From: Devosia neptuniae
GTDB taxonomy: Bacteria > Pseudomonadota > Alphaproteobacteria > Rhizobiales > Devosiaceae
Reading direction: 5' to 3'
Assembly: GCF_025452235.1 (NCBI RefSeq)
Contig: NZ_CP104965.1
Coordinates: 930,001 to 994,000, forward strand
Length of the DNA: 64,000 nt
Positions 45,999-54,395 of this stretch are shown one piece after another. Numbering within the stretch: the stretch's first letter is position 1; the number at the start of each line of letters is the position of its first letter. The notes below the pieces were generated by a model. It searched no databases and was not told the origin of the DNA. It was given only the letters and a program-made list of their open reading frames with translations. Both the position numbers and the translations under genes were made by a program.

Positions 45999-47020
45999 CG
46001 CGTCTGGTTATCATTGCCGACGATCTGACGGGCGCGCTCGACGCCAGTGCGCCCTTTGCCATGCGGGGATTGTCGACGGTGATCGCGCTGGATGTGGCGG
46101 GCTTGCCCGAGGCGCTGGCCAGCGGCGCCGAGATTGTCGGGGTATCGACCGACAGCCGGGAGATTGCGCCGGAGGCGGCGCGGGCGGCTGTTGCCGATGT
46201 GGTATCGCAGCTGCCGCCGGGCGTGCCGGTTTTCAAGAAGATCGATTCCCGGCTCAAGGGCAATATTGCCGCCGAGCTGGACGCCATTCCACACCGCAGC
46301 AGCCTCGTTGTCCCGGCTATTCCGGCCTTCGGGCGCTGGGTGCGTAAGGGGCAGCTGGGCGGGTTCGGGCTGGATGAACCGATCGATGTGGCGGCGCGGC
46401 TGGGGACGCATGCGGCCACGGCCAGCATTCCCGATGCGGCGAGCCAGGAACAGATTGCTGCGGCGCTGCGAGCGCAGGAGCATGACCTGCTGATCGGCGC
46501 GCGGGGGCTGGCGGAGGCGCTGGCCGAGCAATGGTCGGACAAGGCTGTGCCGGCGCCGCAGCTGGCGCCGGATGGGCCGGTCATCTGCGTGATCGGCTCG
46601 ACCGATCCGATCACCGTGGAGCAGGCCGAAACCCTGCGCAAGCGTTATCCGGGGCTGGCCTATATCGCGGCGCCGAACGGAATTGCCGCGGAGCTGGTTA
46701 CCGGGCGCCTGACGCTGTTGCAGGCAGTAGCGGGTGCGGAGCCGGCGGCGCCGGCAGTGGTTGCGGTCAATCTGGCGCGGGTGCTGCAGGAGCTTAGGCC
46801 GGCAACGGGAACGGCTTTGGTGCTGTCGGGGGGTGCGACCGCGCAGGCGATCCTTGAAGCGCTGGGCATCGGGCTGATTACCCTAGTCGGCGAGGCGCTG
46901 CCGGGGCTGCCTATTGCCCGGGCCGGCGGTTTCACGATAATCACCAAATCGGGGGGTTTTGGGGACAAGGACACGCTGGTCCGCCTCCTCGCGTCCTCCG
47001 GCGGGCACGAATGGGAGTGA
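45995..47020 (+). CDS. Four-carbon acid sugar kinase family protein (DUF1537)
   Basis: A 341-residue kinase of the DUF1537 family, which phosphorylates four-carbon sugar acids such as D-threonate, D-erythronate or 2-oxo-tetronate at the 4-hydroxyl. Motifs are IIADDLTGALDASAPFA and FKKIDSRLKGN in the N-terminal substrate domain, and LVLSGGATAQAIL and KSGGFGDKDTLVRLL in the C-terminal ATP-binding domain. It is shorter than the usual 400-430 residues, mainly in the middle. The ATG overlaps the ATPase stop. With the PdxA-type dehydrogenase opposite, it forms the known kinase/dehydrogenase pair. Confidence 0.9.
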   Translation: MTRLVIIADDLTGALDASAPFAMRGLSTVIALDVAGLPEALASGAEIVGVSTDSREIAPEAARAAVADVVSQLPPGVPVFKKIDSRLKGNIAAELDAIPHRSSLVVPAIPAFGRWVRKGQLGGFGLDEPIDVAARLGTHAATASIPDAASQEQIAAALRAQEHDLLIGARGLAEALAEQWSDKAVPAPQLAPDGPVICVIGSTDPITVEQAETLRKRYPGLAYIAAPNGIAAELVTGRLTLLQAVAGAEPAAPAVVAVNLARVLQELRPATGTALVLSGGATAQAILEALGIGLITLVGEALPGLPIARAGGFTIITKSGGFGDKDTLVRLLASSGGHEWE

Positions 47021-47739
47021 CACAAACCGTGATGTCAGATGGTCTCAACGTCAGACGCAGCCTTTCTGACGCGGTCTTCGACCGGATCCTGCGGGCCATC
47101 AAATCGGGCGCCTATGGCGTGGATGAACGCCTGCCCACCGAGCATACGCTGGCGGCCGAATTCCAGGTGTCCCGCCCCGTGGTGCGCGACGCCCTGCAGC
47201 GGCTGCGCGACCAGGGCCTGATCTATTCGCGGCGCGGCGCGGGCAGTTTCGTGCGCGACCATGGCCTGCGCGAACCGCTGGGCTTTGGGCAGATGGAGAA
47301 CCTGTCCGACCTGCAGCATTGCTACGATTTCCGCCTCACCATGGAGCCGGAAGCCGCCGCCATGGCCGCGCATCGCCGCACCGACCGCTCGCTGCAGGAC
47401 ATCAAGGCGGCGCTCGACCTCTTGCGCGACGCCACCAATCGGCAGGCACACCGGGCCGATGCCGATTTCATGTTTCATCTGGGCATCGCCAAGGCTTCCG
47501 CCAATCCCTATTTCGCCACCGCTATGCAGGCGCTGGAAGAGCATATCGCGGTGGGCATGCGGTTTCACGGCATGTCGCTGCGCAGCACCAGCGACGGGCT
47601 GAACCATGTGTTCATCGAACATACGGCGATCTTTGAAGCCATCCGGCTGGGCGATGCCGAGGGTGCCCGCCAGATGATGAAAACTCACCTGACCGGCTCG
47701 CGCGATCGCCTGTTCGAGCCGCGCCAGGGGCGGGTTTAG
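47011..47739 (+). CDS. GntR family regulator, FadR/FCD type
   Basis: A 242-residue regulator: a winged-helix domain (about 15-80; ERLPTEHTLAAEFQVSRPVVRDALQRL) and a C-terminal helical FCD ligand domain with metal-binding residues D/H...H...H (ADADFMFHLGIA and the later NHVFIEHTAIFEAI). As the last gene of the transporter operon, overlapping the kinase stop by 10 bases, it is the obvious regulator of both divergent operons, probably sensing the sugar acid or its phosphate. ATG 47032 is an alternative start. Confidence 0.9.
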   Translation: MGVTQTVMSDGLNVRRSLSDAVFDRILRAIKSGAYGVDERLPTEHTLAAEFQVSRPVVRDALQRLRDQGLIYSRRGAGSFVRDHGLREPLGFGQMENLSDLQHCYDFRLTMEPEAAAMAAHRRTDRSLQDIKAALDLLRDATNRQAHRADADFMFHLGIAKASANPYFATAMQALEEHIAVGMRFHGMSLRSTSDGLNHVFIEHTAIFEAIRLGDAEGARQMMKTHLTGSRDRLFEPRQGRV

Positions 47740-47761
47740 CTGGCGCCTGGATGGCGCCAGC
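47739..47761. terminator. Hairpin between convergent GntR and SDR genes
   Basis: GCTGGCGCC-TGGAT-GGCGCCAGC, a perfect 9-bp stem, begins at the GntR stop codon and ends 7 bp before the SDR stop. There is no T-tract. It is probably a shared transcript end. Confidence 0.55.
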
Positions 47762-47767
47762 CAGGGC

Positions 47768-48544
47768 TCAGGCGACCTTGCGATAGCGTTCGGCCGGGGT
47801 GCCGCTGATATTGGGACCCATGCTGAGGCGGGCGGTCTCATAGGCTTGCCACAGCGACAGATCGCCCAGCGGCGGGACGGTGACGGCTTCCTTGCGATCG
47901 AAACCGATCAGCGCCGCATCGACCAGATCGTCGACTTCCATGACATTGGGCAGATTATCGACATCGACGCCCGAGCGATCCCAGATCGCGGTGCGGGTGG
48001 CGGCGGGAACCACGGCCTGCACATAGATGCCCTTGGGGCCGACTTCGGCGGCGAGGCCCTGCGAGAAGGTCAGGATATAAGCCTTGGTGGCGGGATAAAT
48101 GCCGGGGAAATATTCAGGCAGCAGGGCGGTGGCGGACCCGACATTGACGATGCTGCCATGGCCGCGTTCGATCATGCCGGCCACGGCGGCCGAGGCGAGC
48201 AAGGTGGGCGCCGTGATATTGAGCTGAATCAGCCAATCGAGGTCGGCGGGCTGGGTGGTGGTGAAGGTGCCCGGCAGGCTATCGCCGGCATTGTTGACGA
48301 GCAGGTCGATCGGGGCGCCAGTGCGGAGGCGATCGGCGATCGTTTCCAGTTGGGCGGCGTCGGTGAGGTCGGCCGTCAGGATTTCCACTTTGATGTCATG
48401 GGCGCTGGTGAGTTCGGCTGCCAGCTGTTCGAGCTTGGCCGTGGTGCGCGCCACGATGGTCAAATCATAGCCGCGGGCGGCGAGGCGGCGGGCATAGGTG
48501 GCGCCGATGCCGGCCGAAGCGCCGGTGATGAGTGCGGTGGACAT
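47768..48544 (-). CDS. SDR family oxidoreductase
   Basis: A 258-residue classical short-chain dehydrogenase: cofactor motif ITGASAGIGATYARRLAARG, NNAGDSLPG, catalytic serine in NVGSATALLP and the Y-x-x-x-K as YPATKAYI. The proteins most like this are DltE/YqjQ-type reductases often controlled by a TetR gene next door, as here. Divergent from the TetR gene across a 107-bp region carrying twin palindromes. Substrate not predictable. Confidence 0.88.
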   Translation of the reverse strand: MSTALITGASAGIGATYARRLAARGYDLTIVARTTAKLEQLAAELTSAHDIKVEILTADLTDAAQLETIADRLRTGAPIDLLVNNAGDSLPGTFTTTQPADLDWLIQLNITAPTLLASAAVAGMIERGHGSIVNVGSATALLPEYFPGIYPATKAYILTFSQGLAAEVGPKGIYVQAVVPAATRTAIWDRSGVDVDNLPNVMEVDDLVDAALIGFDRKEAVTVPPLGDLSLWQAYETARLSMGPNISGTPAERYRKVA

Positions 48545-48583
48545 TTGAGTACCTGTTGTAAACTGGGTTGATCGATGCCACAT

Positions 48584-48628
48584 AGATGACGACCATCATC
48601 CTGATTGTCAAGATGATGGCCGTCATCT
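48584..48628. promoter_or_regulatory. Twin TetR operators between the SDR and TetR genes
   Basis: Two imperfect 16-bp palindromes, GATGACGACCATCATC (48585-48600) and GATGATGGCCGTCATC (48612-48627), are themselves inverted copies of each other with one mismatch across 17 bp, separated by 11 bp. They lie between divergent promoters, so one TetR dimer per site could silence both genes. Confidence 0.75.
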
Positions 48629-48651
48629 AATTTTTGCGGGAGTTTTGAACC

Positions 48652-49182
48652 ATGGGGACCAGCCAGCAACAGAAGGCGCAGAGCCGGAAGGCCATCGTGG
48701 ATGCCGCCGCGCATTTGTTCCGCGAGCGAGGCGTGGACGGGGTGAGCGTGGCGCAGGTGATGGACGCCGCGGGGCTGACGCATGGCGGGTTTCCGCGCCA
48801 TTTCGCCAGCAAGCAGGACTTGCTCAACGAGGCGCTGGCCGACGCGCTGGCCAATGACGGCGGCTTTGTGCCGGCCGGCGACATAATGGCCTTTGCCAGC
48901 CAATATCTGACCAAGCAGCATCGCGACAATCCCGGCGATGGCTGCATCTATGCGACGCTGGGCACCGAAATCGCGCGGGGGCCGGCCGAGACGCGCCATG
49001 TGCTGAGCGACATGATCCAGAAGCAGGTCGATGCCTTTGCCGCCGGCGGCAAGGCGGAAAGCACCAAGGCCATCGGCAGTTGGGCGGCGATGATCGGCGG
49101 GCTGATCCTGGCGCGCGTCGCCGACAATGAGGCGCTGTCCGAAGAAATCCTGCAGGCGACGCGGGACTTCGTCGGCGTGTGA
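48652..49182 (+). CDS. TetR family repressor
   Basis: A 176-residue TetR protein. The DNA-binding domain covers about residues 8-55 (HLFRERGVDGVSVAQVMDAAG then THGGFPRHFASKQDLLNEAL, the form seen in regulators of short-chain dehydrogenase genes). It is slightly shorter than the 190-210 usual for the family. It is divergent from the SDR gene and two candidate operators sit between the genes, giving a self-contained repressor/enzyme module, probably for an electrophile or aldehyde. Confidence 0.9.
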   Translation: MGTSQQQKAQSRKAIVDAAAHLFRERGVDGVSVAQVMDAAGLTHGGFPRHFASKQDLLNEALADALANDGGFVPAGDIMAFASQYLTKQHRDNPGDGCIYATLGTEIARGPAETRHVLSDMIQKQVDAFAAGGKAESTKAIGSWAAMIGGLILARVADNEALSEEILQATRDFVGV

Positions 49183-49392
49183 GGCGGGCGCGACAAATCG
49201 ACACTTTTGCGGCAAATCGCCGGCTCTCACGACGGGGATGCCAGCGCCATAATGGCTCCAGTGCCCTGAAAACCTGACCCCCGGCGATCAAATTTGCCGC
49301 GGTGTGCAACCTAAAAGCCGGGTCCGCAACACGGCGGAACTGTGGCCGGGCCGACGCGTTGCGTCCTTGTCAGCAATGCGAGGAGACGGCGG

Positions 49393-51864
49393 ATGGCGCG
49401 AGGTGAAAACGCTAGGGGTGCTGCATTTTGGTGGGCGATGCTGGTCGCCACCATCATCCTGATCTTTGGTTTGCCGATCGCGGCCGGCGGCGTCTGGCTG
49501 ATCGCCTTGGGTGGGTCCTGGTATTATTTGCCGGCCGGGATTGGCCTGCTCGCGACAGCCATCTTGCTCTATCGGCGGAGCAGCGCGGCGATCTGGGTGT
49601 ATCTGGTGACCTTTATCGGCACGCTGATCTGGGCGCTGTGGGAGGCCGGGTTCAATGGCTGGGCGCAGGTGCCGCGGCTGGTGGCGCCAAGTGTGGTGCT
49701 CATTCTGGTGCTGACCACCCTGCCCGAGTTGCGCAAGGGCGATTGGCCTTTACGCCGTGGCATGGCCGCTGCGGCGGTGACGATTATTGCGGGCCTCGGC
49801 GTGGTTGGCATCAGCCAGAGCGGCGTCGGGCGACTGATGGCGCAGGAGAATGCGCCGGTGATCGAAACGCCGCCGGCTGAGGCCGCACCGGCGCTGCCCG
49901 ATATTGCCCCGACGGCGGCAGCGACACCAACTTATGTTACGCTCGAGACCGGGGTGGATTGGCCCGCCTATGGCGGCACGCATAAGGCGACGCGCTATTC
50001 GCCGCTCGAGCAGATCACCCGCGACAATGTAGGCCAGCTTGAACAGATCTGGGAATTCCGCACGGGGGACCTGCCGACCGATGACGAGGCCTTTGGCAAC
50101 CAGAATACGCCAGTCAAAGTGGGTGACCGGCTTTATCTGTGCTCGGCGCTGAACAAGATCACGGCGCTCGACGCGGCGACGGGCACGCAGTTCTGGACCT
50201 ATGATCCGGTCGTCTCGACCGACGCCATTGGCTACAATGCCTCGTGCCGGGGGCTGGTCTATTTCGAGGACCCGACCGCACCGGCGGACCAGTTGTGCGC
50301 GACGCGCGTGGTGAACCTTACCCATGACGCGCGCATGATCGCCCTCGATACCGAGACGGGACAGCCCTGCCCTGACTTTGGCAATGCCGGTATCGTCAAC
50401 CTGCTCGAAGGCATTGGCGATACGGCGCCCGGCTTTTACGCACCGACTTCGCCGCCGACGCTGGTGCGCGATGTGCTGGTGGTGGGCAGCCAGGTCAGCG
50501 ACGGGCAGACACGCGAGGCGCCATCGGGCGTGATCCGCGGCTATAGCGCGGTAACTGGCGAGCTGGAATGGGCTTGGGATATGGGCCGGCCGGGCGAAAC
50601 TGGGGCGCCGCCCGAGGGCGAAGTCTATACGCCGGGCACGCCCAATGTGTGGACCATTGCCTCGGGCGATGACGAATTGGGGCTGGTCTATCTGCCGATG
50701 GGCAATTCGGCCGTCGACTATTGGGGCGGCGACCGGTCCGAGGCGGAAAACACCTATTCGACCGCCATCGTGGCGCTGGATGTCGAGACCGGACAGGTGC
50801 GCTGGCATTATCAGACCGTGCATTACGATGTGTGGGACTATGACTTGGGCGGGCAAGGCACGCTGGTGGATTTCCCCACCGCCGATGGGCCCGTTCCGGC
50901 CATCATCATGCCCTCCAAGCAGGCGCAATTCTATATCCTCAACCGGGAAACCGGCGAGCCGCTGGTCACCATCGAGGAGCGTCCCGCGCCACAGGGCGGC
51001 GTCGAGCCGGAGCGGCTATCGCCGACCCAGCCCTATGTGACGGACTTCCCCAATCTGCTCAAACCCGAGCTGACCGAGGCGGATATGTGGGGCGCGACGC
51101 CGCTCGATCAGCTGTGGTGCCGCATCCAGTTCCACCAGGCGAGCTATGCGGGCGTCTACACTCCGCCCACGGTCGACCAGCCCTGGATCCAGTTCCCCGG
51201 CTACAACGGCGGCTCGGACTGGGGCGGGGTGGCGGTCGATCCGACCAAGGGCATCATGATCGCCAATTACAACAACATGCCCAATTACAACCAGCTGGTG
51301 CCGCGCGAAGAGGTGGACGCACTGGGCGTGTTGCCGATCACCGATCCGAACTATGATCCGGATACCGAATCCGGCTCGCATGGCAGCCTCAGCCCGCAGG
51401 CGCTGACGCCCTATGGCATCAGGGTCAATGCCGGCTGGCGGGTGCCGTTCACGGGCCTCCTCTGCAAGGAGCCGCCCTATGGCGGGATTGCGGCGATCGA
51501 TCTCAATACGCGGCAAGTGCTGTGGGACCGTCCGTTCGGGTCGGCCCGCAAGAATGGTCCCTTCGGCATTCCCTCCATGCTGCCGGTCGATATCGGCACG
51601 CCCAATAATGGCGGTGGGGTGATCACGGCTTCGGGGCTGTTCTTCATCGCGGCGGCGACCGACGATATCCTGCGGGCCATCGATATCGAGACTGGCGAGG
51701 AAGTATGGCAGGTGGTGCTGCCGGCGGGCGGGCAGGCGACGCCGATGACCTATGAGGCCGGCGGCCGCCAGATCGTGGTGATCAATGCGGGCGGGCACGA
51801 CTTCATGGAAACCCCGATCGGGGATTATTTCATCGCCTATGCGCTGCCCCAGCAGGTCGAGTAA
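49393..51864 (+). CDS. gcd: Membrane-bound PQQ-dependent glucose/quinate-type dehydrogenase
   Basis: An 823-residue quinoprotein that oxidises an aldose (glucose to gluconolactone) or quinate/shikimate in the periplasm and passes electrons to ubiquinone. Five helices occupy about residues 10-150. The beta-propeller begins with DWPAYGGTHKATRYSPLEQI, the bacterial quinoprotein signature, and contains VHYDVWDYDLGGQGTLVDFP, typical of GCD. GAGGAG upstream supports ATG 49393. No PQQ biosynthesis genes are in the window. The gene leads into an oxidase cluster on the same strand. Confidence 0.93.
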   Translation: MARGENARGAAFWWAMLVATIILIFGLPIAAGGVWLIALGGSWYYLPAGIGLLATAILLYRRSSAAIWVYLVTFIGTLIWALWEAGFNGWAQVPRLVAPSVVLILVLTTLPELRKGDWPLRRGMAAAAVTIIAGLGVVGISQSGVGRLMAQENAPVIETPPAEAAPALPDIAPTAAATPTYVTLETGVDWPAYGGTHKATRYSPLEQITRDNVGQLEQIWEFRTGDLPTDDEAFGNQNTPVKVGDRLYLCSALNKITALDAATGTQFWTYDPVVSTDAIGYNASCRGLVYFEDPTAPADQLCATRVVNLTHDARMIALDTETGQPCPDFGNAGIVNLLEGIGDTAPGFYAPTSPPTLVRDVLVVGSQVSDGQTREAPSGVIRGYSAVTGELEWAWDMGRPGETGAPPEGEVYTPGTPNVWTIASGDDELGLVYLPMGNSAVDYWGGDRSEAENTYSTAIVALDVETGQVRWHYQTVHYDVWDYDLGGQGTLVDFPTADGPVPAIIMPSKQAQFYILNRETGEPLVTIEERPAPQGGVEPERLSPTQPYVTDFPNLLKPELTEADMWGATPLDQLWCRIQFHQASYAGVYTPPTVDQPWIQFPGYNGGSDWGGVAVDPTKGIMIANYNNMPNYNQLVPREEVDALGVLPITDPNYDPDTESGSHGSLSPQALTPYGIRVNAGWRVPFTGLLCKEPPYGGIAAIDLNTRQVLWDRPFGSARKNGPFGIPSMLPVDIGTPNNGGGVITASGLFFIAAATDDILRAIDIETGEEVWQVVLPAGGQATPMTYEAGGRQIVVINAGGHDFMETPIGDYFIAYALPQQVE

Positions 51865-51870
51865 GGCCAT

Positions 51871-51900
51871 GAGCATTCCCCGGCACCAGGCCGGGGAATG
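51871..51900 (+). repeat. Hairpin between the dehydrogenase and ctaG genes
   Basis: GCATTCCCCGG-CACCAGG-CCGGGGAATGC, a perfect 11-bp stem, lies in a 69-bp gap. It lacks a T-tract. The ends resemble those of the larger GTCAT...ATGAC palindromes, of which it may be a solo remnant. Confidence 0.6.
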
Positions 51901-51933
51901 CCGACCCGGATTTGATGAACAAGAGGGTGCTTG

Positions 51934-52683
51934 ATGGTTGCTGGCGCGGCGTTTTCCTATTCGATGAGCTATTGCGGCAGCCCGCCCGTGCTCGACACGC
52001 TGTGGACGCGCTGGAATTTCGATCCGGTTCTCATCGCTGCTCTGGTGGCTTGCGCTTTGCTGGGCATGGCGCTGCTGCGGGGGGCCGGTGACCGGCGGCA
52101 GATCGCGTTTGCGCTGGCGTGGCTGGTGGCCGTTGTGCTGTTCGTTTCGCCGCTCTGTGCGCTGACCATTGCGCTGTTTTCCGCCAGGATTGTCCACCAT
52201 GGCCTGTTGATGATGGCGATGGCGCCGCTGCTGGTGCTGGCCATGCCGCGGGGGTGGAGATCGCCACTGGGTCTGTTGCCGGCGCTGGTGCTGTCCAGCA
52301 TCATGCTGTGGCTCTGGCATGTGCCGGATTTTTACGTGGCCACGTTCCAACATCCCGCGATCTATTGGGCGATGCAGGTGAGCTTGCTCGGTTCGGCCTG
52401 CTGGCTGTGGCTGGCGCTGTTGCGCGGGCCGGCGCTGTTGTCGGGCGGGGCGGCGCTTGTGTCATCGATCCAGATGGGGCTGCTGGGGGCACTGCTGGTG
52501 TTTGCGCCGCAGCCGCTTTACCTGCCGCACCTGGCGACCACTTCCACGTTCGGGTTGACGCCGCTCGAGGACCAGCAATTGGCCGGGCTGATCCTGTGGG
52601 TGCCGGCCAATGTGCCGCTGCTGATGCTGGCTTTGTGGCGATTGCTGGAAAGCCTGGGCGGCAAGGTCACTCATGCTCAATGA
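51934..52683 (+). CDS. CtaG-type (caa3/CtaG_Cox) oxidase assembly membrane protein
   Basis: A 249-residue protein with six or seven helices, of the caa3-type CtaG family found beside accessory cytochrome c oxidases (not the copper chaperone Cox11). Key features are the repeated histidines SARIVHHGLLMMAMAPLL and LWHVPDFY and the C-terminal LEDQQLAGLILWVPAN, all typical. It probably helps deliver copper to the oxidase encoded downstream. It overlaps the next gene by 11 bases. Confidence 0.88.
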   Translation: MVAGAAFSYSMSYCGSPPVLDTLWTRWNFDPVLIAALVACALLGMALLRGAGDRRQIAFALAWLVAVVLFVSPLCALTIALFSARIVHHGLLMMAMAPLLVLAMPRGWRSPLGLLPALVLSSIMLWLWHVPDFYVATFQHPAIYWAMQVSLLGSACWLWLALLRGPALLSGGAALVSSIQMGLLGALLVFAPQPLYLPHLATTSTFGLTPLEDQQLAGLILWVPANVPLLMLALWRLLESLGGKVTHAQ

Positions 52684-53185
52684 CTGGCTGAGCGTCGTGC
52701 TCAAAGCTATTCATATCGGGGCCATCGCCTTCTGGTCGGCGGGACTGATCGCCCTGCCCTTCATGTACCGGCAACGCGCCGGGCTCGAGGACCGCGCGCT
52801 ATACCGGCTGCATGCCTTTACGCGCCGGCTTTATGTGGGCGTGGTGTCGCCTGCCGCCTTCCTTGCCATCGGCTCGGGCACGGTGCTGATATTCCTGCAG
52901 GGCACCTACGAGGCCTGGTTTTCGGCCAAGCTGGCACTGGTGGCGGTGCTGGCGGGCATCCACATTTTTTCGGGGCTGATGGTGCTCAAGCTGTTCGAGC
53001 CGGACGGGCGCTATCCGGCGTGGCGCTTTGCCATGGTGGTGCCGGGGACACTGCTGGTGATCAGCTCGATCCTGATGCTGGTGCTCGGCAAGCCCACGCT
53101 GACCATGTCGAGCGAGATGGCGGCGTTCTTTGCGCCCGGCGCGCTGTCGAAAATGGCCGGCGGGCTTATTGGCGGGTGGATATGA
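52673..53185 (+). CDS. CopD-like/DUF2269-like four-helix membrane protein
   Basis: A 170-residue protein with four helices. VLKAIHIGAIAFWSAGLIALP at the start and KLALVAVLAGIHIFSGLMV later place histidines in helices one and three, as in CopD/HemJ-type membrane proteins that bind haem or copper. It is co-translated with the CtaG gene. In this cluster it may assist cofactor insertion. The 3' end overlaps the convergent DUF2231 gene by 20 bases. Confidence 0.75.
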   Translation: MLNDWLSVVLKAIHIGAIAFWSAGLIALPFMYRQRAGLEDRALYRLHAFTRRLYVGVVSPAAFLAIGSGTVLIFLQGTYEAWFSAKLALVAVLAGIHIFSGLMVLKLFEPDGRYPAWRFAMVVPGTLLVISSILMLVLGKPTLTMSSEMAAFFAPGALSKMAGGLIGGWI

Positions 53186-53720
53186 GCAGGCCCACGCCAT
53201 GATCGAACACCAGCTTGCCGCCATGCCAGCCGGCAAATCCGGTGGCCACACTGGCCAATGCGGACAGCGCCAGGCCATTGGGCAGGATCTGCTCGGGCCA
53301 ATAGAGGCGCAGCCCGGCATTGGCGCCGGCCACGGCCAGCAGCACCATGGCGGCCACGGCGTGGTTCCAGCTGGCGACGCGCACCCTGATGCCGGGCACG
53401 GCCAGCAATTCCGCCGTGCCCACAATGGCTGCCAGCACGCCGAAAATGAAGGCGGCGCTGGCCGACCAGAGGCCGACATCGACCCAGAACGGATCGCCGG
53501 TCCACCAATAGATCAGGTCGATCCCCAGGGTGCAGATGACCAGAGCAATGGGGAAATGCACCAGCATGGCATGGATGGGGTGGCCGGCAACGGCGATGGC
53601 CGAGCCGATATCCTTTTCGGCCACGGCGCGAATGGCGGGATTGGGATGATCGGCGCGCGCCTCGGGCGGGTTTTCCCCGGCCGCCGTTTCGCTGATCTCC
53701 TCGTCGGTTTCCTGCACCAT
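53166..53720 (-). CDS. DUF2231 family membrane protein
   Basis: A 184-residue protein with four helices after a 45-residue acidic cytoplasmic tail. IAVAGHPIHAMLVHFPIALVI is the DUF2231 hallmark with its conserved histidines; these proteins are predicted haem-binding or redox membrane proteins often near oxidases. GGAGG seven bases upstream makes the ATG at 53720 convincing. It is the only minus-strand gene in the oxidase cluster. Confidence 0.85.
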   Translation of the reverse strand: MVQETDEEISETAAGENPPEARADHPNPAIRAVAEKDIGSAIAVAGHPIHAMLVHFPIALVICTLGIDLIYWWTGDPFWVDVGLWSASAAFIFGVLAAIVGTAELLAVPGIRVRVASWNHAVAAMVLLAVAGANAGLRLYWPEQILPNGLALSALASVATGFAGWHGGKLVFDHGVGLLISTRQ

Positions 53721-54395
53721 CTAAAAGCCTCCGGGCCGAAACTGGTCCTGCTTGGCGCAACGTGTGTCGCCCTGTCCGGTTGCAGCGGCGCCTTGTCGGC
53801 GCTCGATCCGGCGGGGCCGCGGGCGCAGAATTTGGCCACGCTGTGGTGGATCATGCTGGCGGGTTCGGCGGTGCTGTTCGTGCTGGTGATGGGGCTGTTG
53901 GCGCTCTCCTATATCAGGCCCGAATGGCTCTCCCGGCTGAGTGCCGCGCAGTGGATTGTCGGCGGGGGCCTCGTCCTGCCGCTGCCCATTCTGATCCTGC
54001 TGACCGGCACGGCCCTGGTGCTGGGGGAGCAATTGCTGCCCAGGGGCGCGGCGCCAATCTCGGTGGAAGCCCATGCCGAACGCTGGGCCTGGCGGTTTGG
54101 CTATCCCGGCAGTGACCTGACGGATGACGGCACGCTGCATATTCCGGCGGGGGAGCCCGTCGATGTCATGGTGACCACAGCCGACGTCATCCACTCCTTC
54201 TGGGTGCCGCGGCTGGGCGGCAAGATCGATGCGATCCCCGGGCGGCGCAATGTCATCCGGCTGGAAGCGGACGCGCCCGGCATCTATTGGGGCATTTGCG
54301 CGGAATATTGCGGGCCGGGCCACGACAGCATGATGTTCCGGGTGGAGGCGCATCCGATGGCGGAGTATCGGCGACTGCGCGAGGGGGCCTCATGA
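53646..54395 (+). CDS. ctaC: Cytochrome c oxidase subunit II (start uncertain)
   Basis: Subunit II of an aa3-type oxidase. It has a lipoprotein-like signal (VLLGATCVALSGC), two helices, DVIHSFWVPRLGGKIDAIPG and the complete CuA site CAEYCGPGHDSMM, so it accepts electrons from cytochrome c; there is no fused cytochrome domain. Conserved sequence begins near 53721 but no ATG, GTG or TTG lies there: the nearest in-frame ATG is 53646, inside the oppositely oriented DUF2231 gene, and CTG 53742 is the only nearer candidate. Overlaps subunit I by 4 bases. Confidence 0.85.
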   Translation: MIGARLGRVFPGRRFADLLVGFLHHLKASGPKLVLLGATCVALSGCSGALSALDPAGPRAQNLATLWWIMLAGSAVLFVLVMGLLALSYIRPEWLSRLSAAQWIVGGGLVLPLPILILLTGTALVLGEQLLPRGAAPISVEAHAERWAWRFGYPGSDLTDDGTLHIPAGEPVDVMVTTADVIHSFWVPRLGGKIDAIPGRRNVIRLEADAPGIYWGICAEYCGPGHDSMMFRVEAHPMAEYRRLREGAS

